A stretch of 8,988 nt of DNA from an uncultured Clostridia bacterium. Lineage in GTDB: Bacteria > Bacillota > Clostridia > TANB77 > CAG-508. The notes beneath the pieces are model-generated. The model worked only from the letters and a program-made list of their open reading frames with translations. It was not told the DNA's origin and searched no databases. Positions within the stretch are counted from its first letter, which is position 1. The number at the start of each line of letters is the position of its first letter. Location of the stretch: positions 1 through 8,988 of the forward strand of contig CAKPPF010000014.1 in NCBI GenBank assembly GCA_934177485.1, given 5' to 3'. Positions 1 to 6,441 of the stretch are shown piece by piece. The position numbers and the translations under genes are program-made.

Positions 1-45
1 TGGTCTTCCACCAAACCAACAGAAGTGTATATATTTAGTATTCAT
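1..45 (-). CDS. GT32-type glycosyltransferase, N-terminal fragment (partial)
   Basis: Only the first 15 codons are inside the window, from the ATG at 43-45, reading MNTKYIHFCWFGGRP. The pattern K-x-IH-x-CWFGG-x-P is the hallmark N-terminus of the GT32/OCH1-like glycosyltransferases common in capsule and O-antigen loci, where it forms the first strand and nucleotide-sugar contact loop. The catalytic DXD motif would lie beyond the window edge and cannot be checked. The start is supported by AAGGAG nine bases upstream. The gene follows a terminator and has a candidate promoter of its own, so it may be a separate transcription unit within the same polysaccharide locus. The family call rests on this short signature only. 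The donor and acceptor sugars are unknown. Confidence 0.75.
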   Translation of the reverse strand, partial: MNTKYIHFCWFGGRP

Positions 46-54
46 AAAGTTAGA

Positions 55-60
55 CTCCTT
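55..60 (-). promoter_or_regulatory. Ribosome binding site of the GT32-type gene
   Basis: The minus strand reads GAAGGAG, with AAGGAG at 55-60, nine bases before the ATG at 43-45. It is near consensus and fixes the start of the partial gene. Confidence 0.8.
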
Positions 61-78
61 CTTTAAGTATATATATAT

Positions 79-107
79 ATTATAAGATATAAATAAGAAA
101 AAAGCAA
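79..107 (-). promoter_or_regulatory. Candidate sigma-70-type promoter for the GT32-type gene
   Basis: A perfect TATAAT (-10) lies at 79-84 and a TTGCTT (-35, three of six consensus bases) at 102-107, with a 17-base spacer. The expected transcript start near 72 would give a leader of about 27 bases before the ATG. The -35 lies inside the terminator hairpin of the preceding gene. In DNA this AT-rich a TATAAT can arise by chance. The exact spacing and the position after a terminator make it plausible but not proven. Confidence 0.45.
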
Positions 108-118
108 TTTAATGCTTT
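98..118 (-). terminator. Rho-independent terminator after the TagB/F-like gene
   Basis: Read on the minus strand, AAAGCA (113-118), a six-base loop and TGCTTT (101-106) form a 6-bp stem with two G-C pairs, running into a T6 tract at 98-103. It lies about 25 bases past the stop at 144-146. The stem is short, so termination may be partial. Confidence 0.6.
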
Positions 119-143
119 CTATTTTATTATTTTTGTTTTTTTA

Positions 144-1487
144 CTACTCTTTTTTGTGTGTTTCTTCAAATATTTTTAATCTAGTAGTTTCATCTGCCCA
201 CAATTTCAATAATTCATCTATTTCTTTATATAGTGTTTGAGAAGAATTTATTATTCCATTTTCATAATATCCTTGTTTTAATATTTTTTTTATATTATTG
301 AGTTCTTTTGTTATTTTTTTGAGTTTTTCTTGATAATAATTTTTATTAAAATTATCAAAATAATAATCTTCTTGTATGTAATTCAATAATTTTTTTGTAC
401 TATTATTTTCTTTTAATTTTTTTATCTTTACTATTTTTTTATTTTTTTCTAATATATTATTTAATATTATTTCAGTTTTTTTCCATGAATTAGTACAATA
501 ATTTTTTTTAATTATTGATTTCCCAAAATCATTTAAGCTAGTATAATCTCCAATCATTATTATATTTTTTTGCGTTAAAGAGAATTCTGCTATTAATGAT
601 GTGGGTTCGGCAATCAAAACATCGCTATCTACTACATAATCCAAAAAATCGCCACCATTATATACTTTAATATTTACGCTTAAAAATTCTTTAATCATAT
701 TCTCATATTCTTTTAACAATCCTTTATATTTTAATTCTGATTTGAGTAAAGGATGCTCTAATATGAATAATTGTAAATTCTTATTTTTTGTAAAATTCAG
801 TATATTTAAGAAAAAATCAAAAAAATCTTTTTCATTTTTTATTGTCCATCTTGGTTTATAAACTATTTTAAGATTATTATTTGCTGGAAACAATTTATTC
901 CAATATTTATTTTTTTTATAGTCATTATAGTATCTGTCCATTTTTAAACATCCTATAGGATAAAACTTGGAATTAATTTCTTTATTTTTCATAAATTCTT
1001 TTGATAAACTTTTCTCTTTCCTATCAAAAATAAAATGTCTATAACAATTATAATAATAAGTATTATTTAAAATAAAATTTTCATCATCTTTAACAATAAT
1101 TGCACCATATTCAATATCGCACAATTTTGCTATTAAAGATAAATTAAATGAAGAATATTTCGATGTCCTATATATATCATAAGGATTTGAAACAAATATA
1201 TAATCTGGATTATATTCAGAAAGATCAATATGCTTCTTTGTTTTTTTATTAAAACTGTTAATACATTTTATACCACTTTTAATAATATATTTTCTTATTT
1301 CTTCTCCACTTATGTAATCTTTGTATTCTGTTTCTAAAGAATCTGTCGCGACTACAGTAACTGAAAAAGTTTCATTTTTTAAACATTCATAATAAATAGT
1401 TTCAAAATTATTTACAAACATGTCATTAATTAGGAATAATAAATTTATTTTATTTTTTTTCATTATAACTTTCTTTGTATTTTCCAC
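144..1487 (-). CDS. CDP-glycerol glycerophosphotransferase-like (TagB/TagF-like) transferase
   Basis: This protein of 447 residues (439 if the internal ATG is used) resembles the GT-B enzymes that transfer glycerol-phosphate or other polyol-phosphate units from CDP donors onto teichoic acids and capsules. Family-like features are NPYD at 101-104 followed by a Tyr-Gly turn near 127-128, a K-P-x-W-T segment near 211-215, a His-Pro pair at 245-246, and a DVLIAEPTSLIAEF block at 289-302 matching the DvLitDySSl-type donor-binding motif. No signal peptide or membrane helix is evident. The tail after about 380 is Lys-rich and probably helical. The extent shown starts at a GTG (1485-1487) that overlaps rmlB by 38 bases. 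The ATG at 1461-1463 overlaps by 14 bases, the same overlap as between the HAD and isomerase genes, and is my preferred start. Neither start has a strong ribosome site. The substrate is not proven, as no CDP-glycerol synthesis gene is in view. Confidence 0.65.
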   Translation of the reverse strand: MENTKKVIMKKNKINLLFLINDMFVNNFETIYYECLKNETFSVTVVATDSLETEYKDYISGEEIRKYIIKSGIKCINSFNKKTKKHIDLSEYNPDYIFVSNPYDIYRTSKYSSFNLSLIAKLCDIEYGAIIVKDDENFILNNTYYYNCYRHFIFDRKEKSLSKEFMKNKEINSKFYPIGCLKMDRYYNDYKKNKYWNKLFPANNNLKIVYKPRWTIKNEKDFFDFFLNILNFTKNKNLQLFILEHPLLKSELKYKGLLKEYENMIKEFLSVNIKVYNGGDFLDYVVDSDVLIAEPTSLIAEFSLTQKNIIMIGDYTSLNDFGKSIIKKNYCTNSWKKTEIILNNILEKNKKIVKIKKLKENNSTKKLLNYIQEDYYFDNFNKNYYQEKLKKITKELNNIKKILKQGYYENGIINSSQTLYKEIDELLKLWADETTRLKIFEETHKKE

Positions 1488-2460
1488 TTTTAATATCTTC
1501 TATCCATTCTTGATTATTTACATACCAATTAATTGTTTCTTTAATACCTTCTTCAAATGTATAAGTTCTATTCCATCCAAGTTCTTTTTCTACCTTTTCA
1601 GAATTAATTGCATATCTTAAATCGTGTCCTGGTCTATCTGTTACATATGTTATTAATGATTCTGGTTTATTTAATTGTTTTAATATTGTTTTTACTACTT
1701 CTAAATTGGTTCTTTCAGAATGTCCTCCTAAATTATATACTTCACCATCTCTACCATTTCTTACAATCATATCAACGCCAACATTGTGATCATGAACATG
1801 TATCCAGTCTCTAACATTTTCACCTTTTCCATATACAGGAATAGGTTCATCATTTAGTGCTTTTGATATTACAACAGGTATTAATTTTTCTGGAAATTGA
1901 TATGCACCATAGTTATTAGAACATCTTGATATTGTTACTGGTAATTTAAAAGTTCTTGCATATGCTAAAACTTGTAAATCTGCTCCTGCTTTACTGGCAG
2001 AATATGGACTTGATGTATGTATTGGTGTATCTTCTGTAAATAATAAATCTGGCCTATCTAGCGGTAAATCTCCATATACTTCATCTGTTGATACTTGATG
2101 ATATCTTTTAATACCATATTTTTTTGATGCGTTTAATAAAGTCATTGTACCTAATATATTTGTATCTGCAAAAAGGTTAGGATTTTTAATAGAATTATCA
2201 ACATGACTCTCTGCAGCAAAATTAATTACATAGTCAAATTTATATTGTTCAAATAATTTTTCTACCAATTCTTTGTCTCTAATATCGCCCTTTACGAATT
2301 CAAAATTATCTTTATTTTCTAGTTCTTTTATATTGTTATAATTTCCTGCATATGTTAATGCATCTAAGCATATAAATTTATCTTCTGGGTACTTATTCAC
2401 TACATAATGTAAGTAATTACTTCCTATAAATCCAGCTCCTCCAGTTATTAAAAATTTCAT
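1450..2460 (-). CDS. rmlB: dTDP-glucose 4,6-dehydratase (RmlB)
   Basis: RmlB oxidises C4, removes water across C5-C6 and reduces C6 of dTDP-glucose, giving dTDP-4-keto-6-deoxy-D-glucose in the cytoplasm. The 336 residues match the family length. The NAD-binding GGAGFIGSN loop is at 7-15, the STDEVYG motif at 124-130 carries the Thr-Asp-Glu acid/base residues, and YSASK at 153-157 gives the short-chain-dehydrogenase Tyr153 and Lys157. RDW and RPGHD segments in the C-terminal half are typical of the sugar-nucleotide pocket. The ATG at 2458-2460 is preceded by AGGAGG nine bases upstream, which lies inside the end of rmlA, and the two genes are one base apart. The 3' end is overlapped by the TagB/F-like gene. 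Because RmlC and RmlD are absent, its product most likely feeds the neighbouring isomerase and aminotransferase rather than rhamnose synthesis. Confidence 0.97.
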   Translation of the reverse strand: MKFLITGGAGFIGSNYLHYVVNKYPEDKFICLDALTYAGNYNNIKELENKDNFEFVKGDIRDKELVEKLFEQYKFDYVINFAAESHVDNSIKNPNLFADTNILGTMTLLNASKKYGIKRYHQVSTDEVYGDLPLDRPDLLFTEDTPIHTSSPYSASKAGADLQVLAYARTFKLPVTISRCSNNYGAYQFPEKLIPVVISKALNDEPIPVYGKGENVRDWIHVHDHNVGVDMIVRNGRDGEVYNLGGHSERTNLEVVKTILKQLNKPESLITYVTDRPGHDLRYAINSEKVEKELGWNRTYTFEEGIKETINWYVNNQEWIEDIKSGKYKESYNEKK

Positions 2461-2461
2461 A

Positions 2462-3334
2462 TTATTCTTCCTCCTCTGCTATTGATAAAATATATTTACC
2501 ATATTCCGTTTGTTTTAACTCTTCTCCTATTTTTTTTAATTGCTCAGTTGTTATGAAACCTTGTCTCCATGCAATCTCTTCTATACATGCAATATATAAT
2601 CCTTGTCTAGATTGTACTGTTTCAACAAACATCCCTGCTTTAAGCATATTACTAGGACTGCCAGTATCTAGCCAAGCAATACCTCTATGTAATAATTCTA
2701 CTTTTAATTGCTTTCTTTTTAAATATTCATTATTAACTGCAGTTATTTCAAGTTCTCCTCTTGCTGACGGTTTAACATTTTTTGCTATATCTATAACACT
2801 ATTATCATAAAAATATAATCCTGGAACTGCATATTTTGATTTAGGGATTTCTGGTTTTTCCTCAATAGATATTACATTTCCGTCATCATCAAATTCCACA
2901 ACTCCAAATGCTTTTGGATTATTTACCTGATATCCAAATATTGTTGCAGGATTTTTTTCTTTTTTTATTCTATTAAATATGTCTGAGAAACCTTGACCAT
3001 AGAATACGTTGTCGCCTAATATTAAACATACGTTATCATTTCCTATAAACTCCTCACCTAAAATAAATGCTTCTGCTAAACCTCTTGGTTTTTCTTGAAT
3101 TTTATATGTGAAATTCACTCCTATTCTTTCACCTGAACCTAGTAAACTTTGATATTGTGCAATATCTTGAGGGGTAGATATTATTAATATGTCTTTAATC
3201 CCTGCAAGCATCAGAGTTGATATAGGATAATAAATCATTGGTTTATCATATATTGGTAATAATTGTTTTGATACAGATATTGTTGATGGATAAAGTCTTG
3301 TTCCTTTTCCGCCTGCTAAAATAATTCCTTTCAT
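2462..3334 (-). CDS. rmlA: Glucose-1-phosphate thymidylyltransferase (RmlA)
   Basis: RmlA condenses dTTP and glucose-1-phosphate to dTDP-glucose, the entry step of the dTDP-deoxysugar pathway. The 290 residues are the usual size of the short bacterial RmlA. The nucleotidyltransferase signature LAGGKGTRLYP is at 6-16, KQLLPIYDKPM at 23-33, EKPRGLAEAF at 81-90, the metal-binding LGD at 106-108 (Asp108), and WLDTG at 221-225 supplies the second metal Asp223. GELEIT at 193-198 is also a family block. The start at 3332-3334 has a perfect AGGAGG at six-base spacing, overlapping the stop of the aminotransferase gene. The acidic EEEE tail is encoded by the ribosome site of rmlB. All catalytic motifs are intact. 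Confidence 0.97.
   Translation of the reverse strand: MKGIILAGGKGTRLYPSTISVSKQLLPIYDKPMIYYPISTLMLAGIKDILIISTPQDIAQYQSLLGSGERIGVNFTYKIQEKPRGLAEAFILGEEFIGNDNVCLILGDNVFYGQGFSDIFNRIKKEKNPATIFGYQVNNPKAFGVVEFDDDGNVISIEEKPEIPKSKYAVPGLYFYDNSVIDIAKNVKPSARGELEITAVNNEYLKRKQLKVELLHRGIAWLDTGSPSNMLKAGMFVETVQSRQGLYIACIEEIAWRQGFITTEQLKKIGEELKQTEYGKYILSIAEEEE
2470..2475 (-). promoter_or_regulatory. Ribosome binding site of rmlB
   Basis: A perfect AGGAGG, within AGAGGAGG, lies nine bases before the rmlB ATG. It is entirely inside the last codons of rmlA, where it specifies Glu residues of the tail. Confidence 0.85.
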
Positions 3335-3338
3335 ATTT

Positions 3339-3344
3339 CCTCCT
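3339..3344 (-). promoter_or_regulatory. Ribosome binding site of rmlA
   Basis: A perfect AGGAGG sits four bases before the rmlA ATG (six bases from its centre). It overlaps the TAG stop (3343-3345) of the aminotransferase gene, an arrangement that favours reinitiation. Confidence 0.85.
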
Positions 3345-4428
3345 AATATTTATTAATTACATTTATAATATAATCAATTTCTTCATCAGTTAAGCCATAA
3401 TACATAGGTAAACTGACTACTTTGCTTGCTAGTTCTTCAGCTATTGGTAAATCCAATTTATTAAATTCTTCATAAGCTTTTTGTTTGTGTATTGCTCTTG
3501 GATAATGAACCATAGTCGGTATGTCATATTTTTTTAAATACTCTTGAAAATTTTCTCTATCATCAACTTGTACAACATATTGATGATATACATGGTAATT
3601 ATCAACATTCTCAACTGGTAATTTTATTTTTTCATTTTTTATTTCATTGTTAAATCTTGAAGCAATTCTTCTTCTATCATTATTCCATTTATCCAAATAT
3701 GGCAATTTTACTGAAAGAATAGAGGCTTGTAATTCATCTAATCTGGAATTAAAACCTTTTTCGTTATGTATATATTTTTGATTTGAACCATAATTTCTCA
3801 ATTCTCTTACTTTATCAGCTAATTCTTCGTCATTGGTAGTTATGCAACCACCATCACCTAAACATCCTAAATTTTTTCCTGGATAAAAACTAAATTCTGC
3901 TATGTCCCCAAGTGAGCCAGCTTTTCTTCCTTTGTATGTTGCTCCATGTGCTTGGGCTGCATCTTCAACCACTTTTAAATTGTGACGTTTTGCAATATCC
4001 ATTATTTTATCCATTTCACAGCATTGTCCATATAAATGCACTACAATTATTGCTTTTGTTTTATCCGTTATTTTTTCTTCTATTTTGTCAGGATTGATAA
4101 GACAATCATCTTCATTAACTTCAACAAATACAGGCTTTGCACCACAATTTGAAACTGCTAAAGCTGTTGCAATAAATGTATGTGAGGGAATTATTACTTC
4201 ATCATTTTCTTTTATACCTAAGGCTAGTAAAGATAATTTTATTCCTTCTAAACCGTTTCCAACACCAACACAATATTTCGTACCACAATATTCAGCCCAT
4301 TCTTGTTCAAATTGTTTTAAATATGGTCCGTCAATATAATAACTATTGTCTAACACCCTTTTTATAGCATCGTCTATTTCACTTCTTATTTCATTATGCA
4401 TTAAATCTAATCTTCCAAAACTTATCAT
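3343..4428 (-). CDS. fdtB: dTDP-3-amino-3,6-dideoxyhexose aminotransferase (FdtB/QdtB-type, DegT family)
   Basis: This is a PLP-dependent sugar aminotransferase of the DegT/DnrJ/EryC1 family. In this setting it should aminate C3 of the dTDP-3-keto-6-deoxyhexose made by the adjacent isomerase, using glutamate, to give dTDP-Fuc3N or dTDP-Qui3N. The 361 residues fit the family. The phosphate-binding GNG loop is at 57-59, VVEDAAQAHG at 153-162 supplies the PLP-pyridine Asp156 and the stacking Gln159, and FSFYPGKNLG carries the Schiff-base Lys185. GDGGC at 191-195 follows. The ATG shares a 4-base ATGA overlap with the isomerase stop, a sign of translational coupling. C3 rather than C4 amination is inferred from the ketoisomerase next door; the sequence alone does not separate FdtB from QdtB. 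Confidence 0.88.
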   Translation of the reverse strand: MISFGRLDLMHNEIRSEIDDAIKRVLDNSYYIDGPYLKQFEQEWAEYCGTKYCVGVGNGLEGIKLSLLALGIKENDEVIIPSHTFIATALAVSNCGAKPVFVEVNEDDCLINPDKIEEKITDKTKAIIVVHLYGQCCEMDKIMDIAKRHNLKVVEDAAQAHGATYKGRKAGSLGDIAEFSFYPGKNLGCLGDGGCITTNDEELADKVRELRNYGSNQKYIHNEKGFNSRLDELQASILSVKLPYLDKWNNDRRRIASRFNNEIKNEKIKLPVENVDNYHVYHQYVVQVDDRENFQEYLKKYDIPTMVHYPRAIHKQKAYEEFNKLDLPIAEELASKVVSLPMYYGLTDEEIDYIINVINKY

Positions 4429-4853
4429 TTTTTATCACTACCTTCATTAAAATATTTTTTTGCTTTTTCTACATAATCATTCCAATCTCTTATATAATCG
4501 TTTTCATCATATTCGTGACTGGCTAAAACAACAAGCACCGCCTCATTTTCAAAATCAAACATTTCTCTCCATATCATTGGTCCTATGTATAAACCTTTAT
4601 TTGGATTATCTAACTCAACAATTTCTTCTTCATATGGAGTTTTAATCAACACTTTTACTTTTCCGTGAATAGCAATTAATATTTGTTCTAAATCATTATG
4701 AGAATGATATCCTCTTCTTACCCCCTCTTTTACATCGTAAATATAATATATTCTTTTCAATGGGAATTCTAATTGTTTTGGATATTCAATTGGTATCATT
4801 TTACCTCTGTGATCTGTTATTTCATTAAAATTAACTATTTTACAATTCTTCAT
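4425..4853 (-). CDS. fdtA: dTDP-4-keto-6-deoxyglucose 3,4-ketoisomerase (FdtA/QdtA/WxcM family)
   Basis: This 142-residue cupin isomerase moves the keto group from C4 to C3 on dTDP-4-keto-6-deoxyglucose. The family signature RGYHSH is at 47-52, with His50 and His52 aligning with the catalytic His49/His51 of FdtA from Aneurinibacillus, as recalled. Other family blocks are LEQIL (55-59), GLYIGP (87-92), WREMFDF (95-101), VLASHEYDENDYIRDW near 110-125. FdtA and QdtA differ in C4 stereochemistry. At the two positions remembered to control this, the protein has Arg16 (as in FdtA; Tyr in QdtA) and Arg96 (as in QdtA; His in FdtA), so the product cannot be called. It overlaps the HAD gene by 14 bases and the aminotransferase by 4. 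AAAGGA about ten bases upstream supports the ATG. Confidence 0.9.
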   Translation of the reverse strand: MKNCKIVNFNEITDHRGKMIPIEYPKQLEFPLKRIYYIYDVKEGVRRGYHSHNDLEQILIAIHGKVKVLIKTPYEEEIVELDNPNKGLYIGPMIWREMFDFENEAVLVVLASHEYDENDYIRDWNDYVEKAKKYFNEGSDKK

Positions 4854-5499
4854 TTGTAACTATCCTTTCATAAATCATTTCTAAGTTTTTATATGTTTTA
4901 ATATTATAGTTTTCTAAAAACTTTTCAGAACGAAATCCTCTATTTAAAATAAAATATGAAATATTGCTCTTACGAGCAGCATAAATTTCTGCTTCACTGT
5001 CACCTATTAAAACGTAAGAATTATGTTGATTTTTTTTTATGAATTTATTTATATATTTTTCCTTTTCTTTTCCTGCATTTTTAGTAGAAACTTTAATTAT
5101 TTTGTCTGCATATTTTATAATGTTAAGTTTTTTTAATTCTAATATTAAATTAATATATTTTTTTCGTGATGTTAAAAATACTATTTTATTTTTATTCTTT
5201 TTTCTTATATTTTCCAAGAAATCTGTTGTGTCGTGATATAATTTATCTGATTTTATATATTTAATATCTTCAATATGTCTTACCCATTTTTTACATATTT
5301 TTTTTGCTTGACTTTTATTAATTTTTAGTTCTTTTATCAAATAATTATAATTATTCATTCCATCTTCTTTCTTTTGAAAATAAGATTTTTCATTAAAATT
5401 ATGATCTAATTTTTCTTTTTTCAATATCTTTTTCATCAGTATACAATGTCGTTGTTTGCTATTTATTAGAGTTCCATCTAAATCTATAAAATATATCAT
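4840..5499 (-). CDS. HAD-superfamily hydrolase (probable phosphatase)
   Basis: This 219-residue protein has the full haloacid-dehalogenase motif set. Motif I is DLDGT at 6-10, with nucleophile Asp6 and acid/base Asp8; motif II is FLTSR with Thr110 or Ser111; a motif III Lys lies near 144-146; motif IV is GDSEAE at 166-171 with the Mg-binding acids. The helical insert at about 15-90 is a C1-type cap, which suggests a small phosphorylated substrate. The start ATG forms a 4-base ATGA overlap with the ATP-grasp stop, so the two are probably made and used together. The gene is very Lys- and Asn-rich and holds a run of nine A at 5030-5038, just ahead of motif IV. The substrate is unknown; a pathway intermediate linked to the ATP-grasp enzyme is an inference. 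Confidence 0.85.
   Translation of the reverse strand: MIYFIDLDGTLINSKQRHCILMKKILKKEKLDHNFNEKSYFQKKEDGMNNYNYLIKELKINKSQAKKICKKWVRHIEDIKYIKSDKLYHDTTDFLENIRKKNKNKIVFLTSRKKYINLILELKKLNIIKYADKIIKVSTKNAGKEKEKYINKFIKKNQHNSYVLIGDSEAEIYAARKSNISYFILNRGFRSEKFLENYNIKTYKNLEMIYERIVTNEEL
5030..5038 (-). repeat. A9 homopolymer inside the HAD gene
   Basis: Nine consecutive A on the coding strand cover the end of Ile154, Lys155, Lys156 and the start of Asn157. A gain or loss of one A leads to a stop within about seven codons, before motif IV at 166-171. Whether it actually varies cannot be seen here. Confidence 0.7.
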
Positions 5500-6440
5500 T
5501 TTATAACAATTTCCTCATATACTCTTAACACACTTTTTATTGATTTGTCTATTTTAAATAAATCCTCTGGTACATTTTCATTTAAAAGTGAAGTTAGCAA
5601 TGCTCTTACTAATTGAAAACCAATTTTTGTTGATAATGCAGTACCAGCTCCTATTCTTAAGTTACAATCTATTAAAGCCCAATGATTATCTTTAGTTTTC
5701 ATAAATTGAATACAAAATGCTTCTGGACATTCTATAATATTTACTAATTTTTTTATAGCTCGTTCTATTTCCTCATAATAAACAGGAACCATTTTAGTAC
5801 ATACTCCAGCTTTAGTAGCCACTCTTTTTCTTTGAAATATATTAATGGTTTTTCCGTTATATATTTCTGCAGTTATTTCTTCATGATCATCACAACATTC
5901 TTGTATAATATAATTGTTAAAATTAAAACTACTATTTTTTATTTCTTTACCCTGCATTTTTTTTACACCAGTAGAGCCAAATCCTGTAACAGGTTTTAAT
6001 ATATATAAGTCTTCGTCTTTTATTTCTTTTTCATTAAAAACTTTAGGAGTTAATATACCATTTTCTGAAAGAAAATTATGCATTGTTTTTTTGTTTGATA
6101 ATGTTTCTACTGTTTTTTTAACCGGTGCAGTAGTGTAGCAATTCAATTTTTTTAAATTTTGATTATCTTTTGAAAAGGTTGATAAATCAAAATCAATTAA
6201 AGGAATTATGATATCTATCTTTTCATCTCTAATTATTTCATAAATTTTTTCTTCATAATTATCTTCGAATATTGGTGGTACTTTATGAAATTTATGACAA
6301 TATATTGTTGAAGGAACTAAATATTCTTCATTGATATCTGTTAAATGTATTTCGTATTCATCTTTAAAATATTCATTTATAATTTGACAAAAATGCCATG
6401 TAGTTGCAGTTCCTGCAGCAGTTATTAATATTTTTTTCAT
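5496..6440 (-). CDS. ATP-grasp ligase (CarB/PylC-like)
   Basis: This 314-residue protein has ATP-grasp architecture. A Rossmann-like pre-ATP-grasp domain starts with ILITAAGTATTW (4-15). The LSNKKTM segment (114-120) leads into the ATP-grasp domain, followed by GILTPKVF (128-135). The flexible Gly-rich loop KPVTGFGSTG is at 149-158, the adenine-hinge YIIQE at 177-181, and DCNLRIGAGT at 258-267 gives the D-x-N-x-R metal-binding block. Such enzymes activate a carboxylate as an acyl-phosphate and join it to an amine or other nucleophile. It starts one base after the second GT2 gene, with GAAAGGA upstream, and overlaps the HAD gene by ATGA. The adjacent amino-sugar pathway makes N-acylation of the sugar amine a reasonable but unproven role. 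No membrane segment is visible. Confidence 0.82.
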   Translation of the reverse strand: MKKILITAAGTATTWHFCQIINEYFKDEYEIHLTDINEEYLVPSTIYCHKFHKVPPIFEDNYEEKIYEIIRDEKIDIIIPLIDFDLSTFSKDNQNLKKLNCYTTAPVKKTVETLSNKKTMHNFLSENGILTPKVFNEKEIKDEDLYILKPVTGFGSTGVKKMQGKEIKNSSFNFNNYIIQECCDDHEEITAEIYNGKTINIFQRKRVATKAGVCTKMVPVYYEEIERAIKKLVNIIECPEAFCIQFMKTKDNHWALIDCNLRIGAGTALSTKIGFQLVRALLTSLLNENVPEDLFKIDKSIKSVLRVYEEIVIK

Positions 6441-6441
6441 T

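Noticed and set aside
69..83. TA-dinucleotide run upstream of the GT32-type gene
   Set aside because: It is in a short AT-rich leader and does not exceed what the base composition predicts; only the TATAAT with proper spacing was kept.
502..509. Eight-base A run in the TagB/F-like gene, and similar A8 runs near 5298-5305 and 5957-5964
   Set aside because: Runs of eight are frequent in this AT-rich coding sequence, so individually they are not evidence for phase variation.
1420..2810. Plus-strand open frames opposite rmlA and rmlB (for example 1420-1620, 1608-1814, 2553-2810)
   Set aside because: They lie antisense to genes with intact catalytic motifs, are short and low in complexity, and arise from reading Lys/Asn/Glu codons backwards as Phe/Leu/Ile/Ser.
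1450..3334. Rhamnose biosynthesis operon
   Set aside because: RmlA and RmlB are present but RmlC and RmlD are not, and the 3,4-ketoisomerase and aminotransferase alongside point to a 3-amino-3,6-dideoxyhexose instead.
3912..6138. Plus-strand open frames opposite the aminotransferase, isomerase, HAD and ATP-grasp genes
   Set aside because: Same reason: antisense shadows with no recognisable domain or convincing ribosome site.
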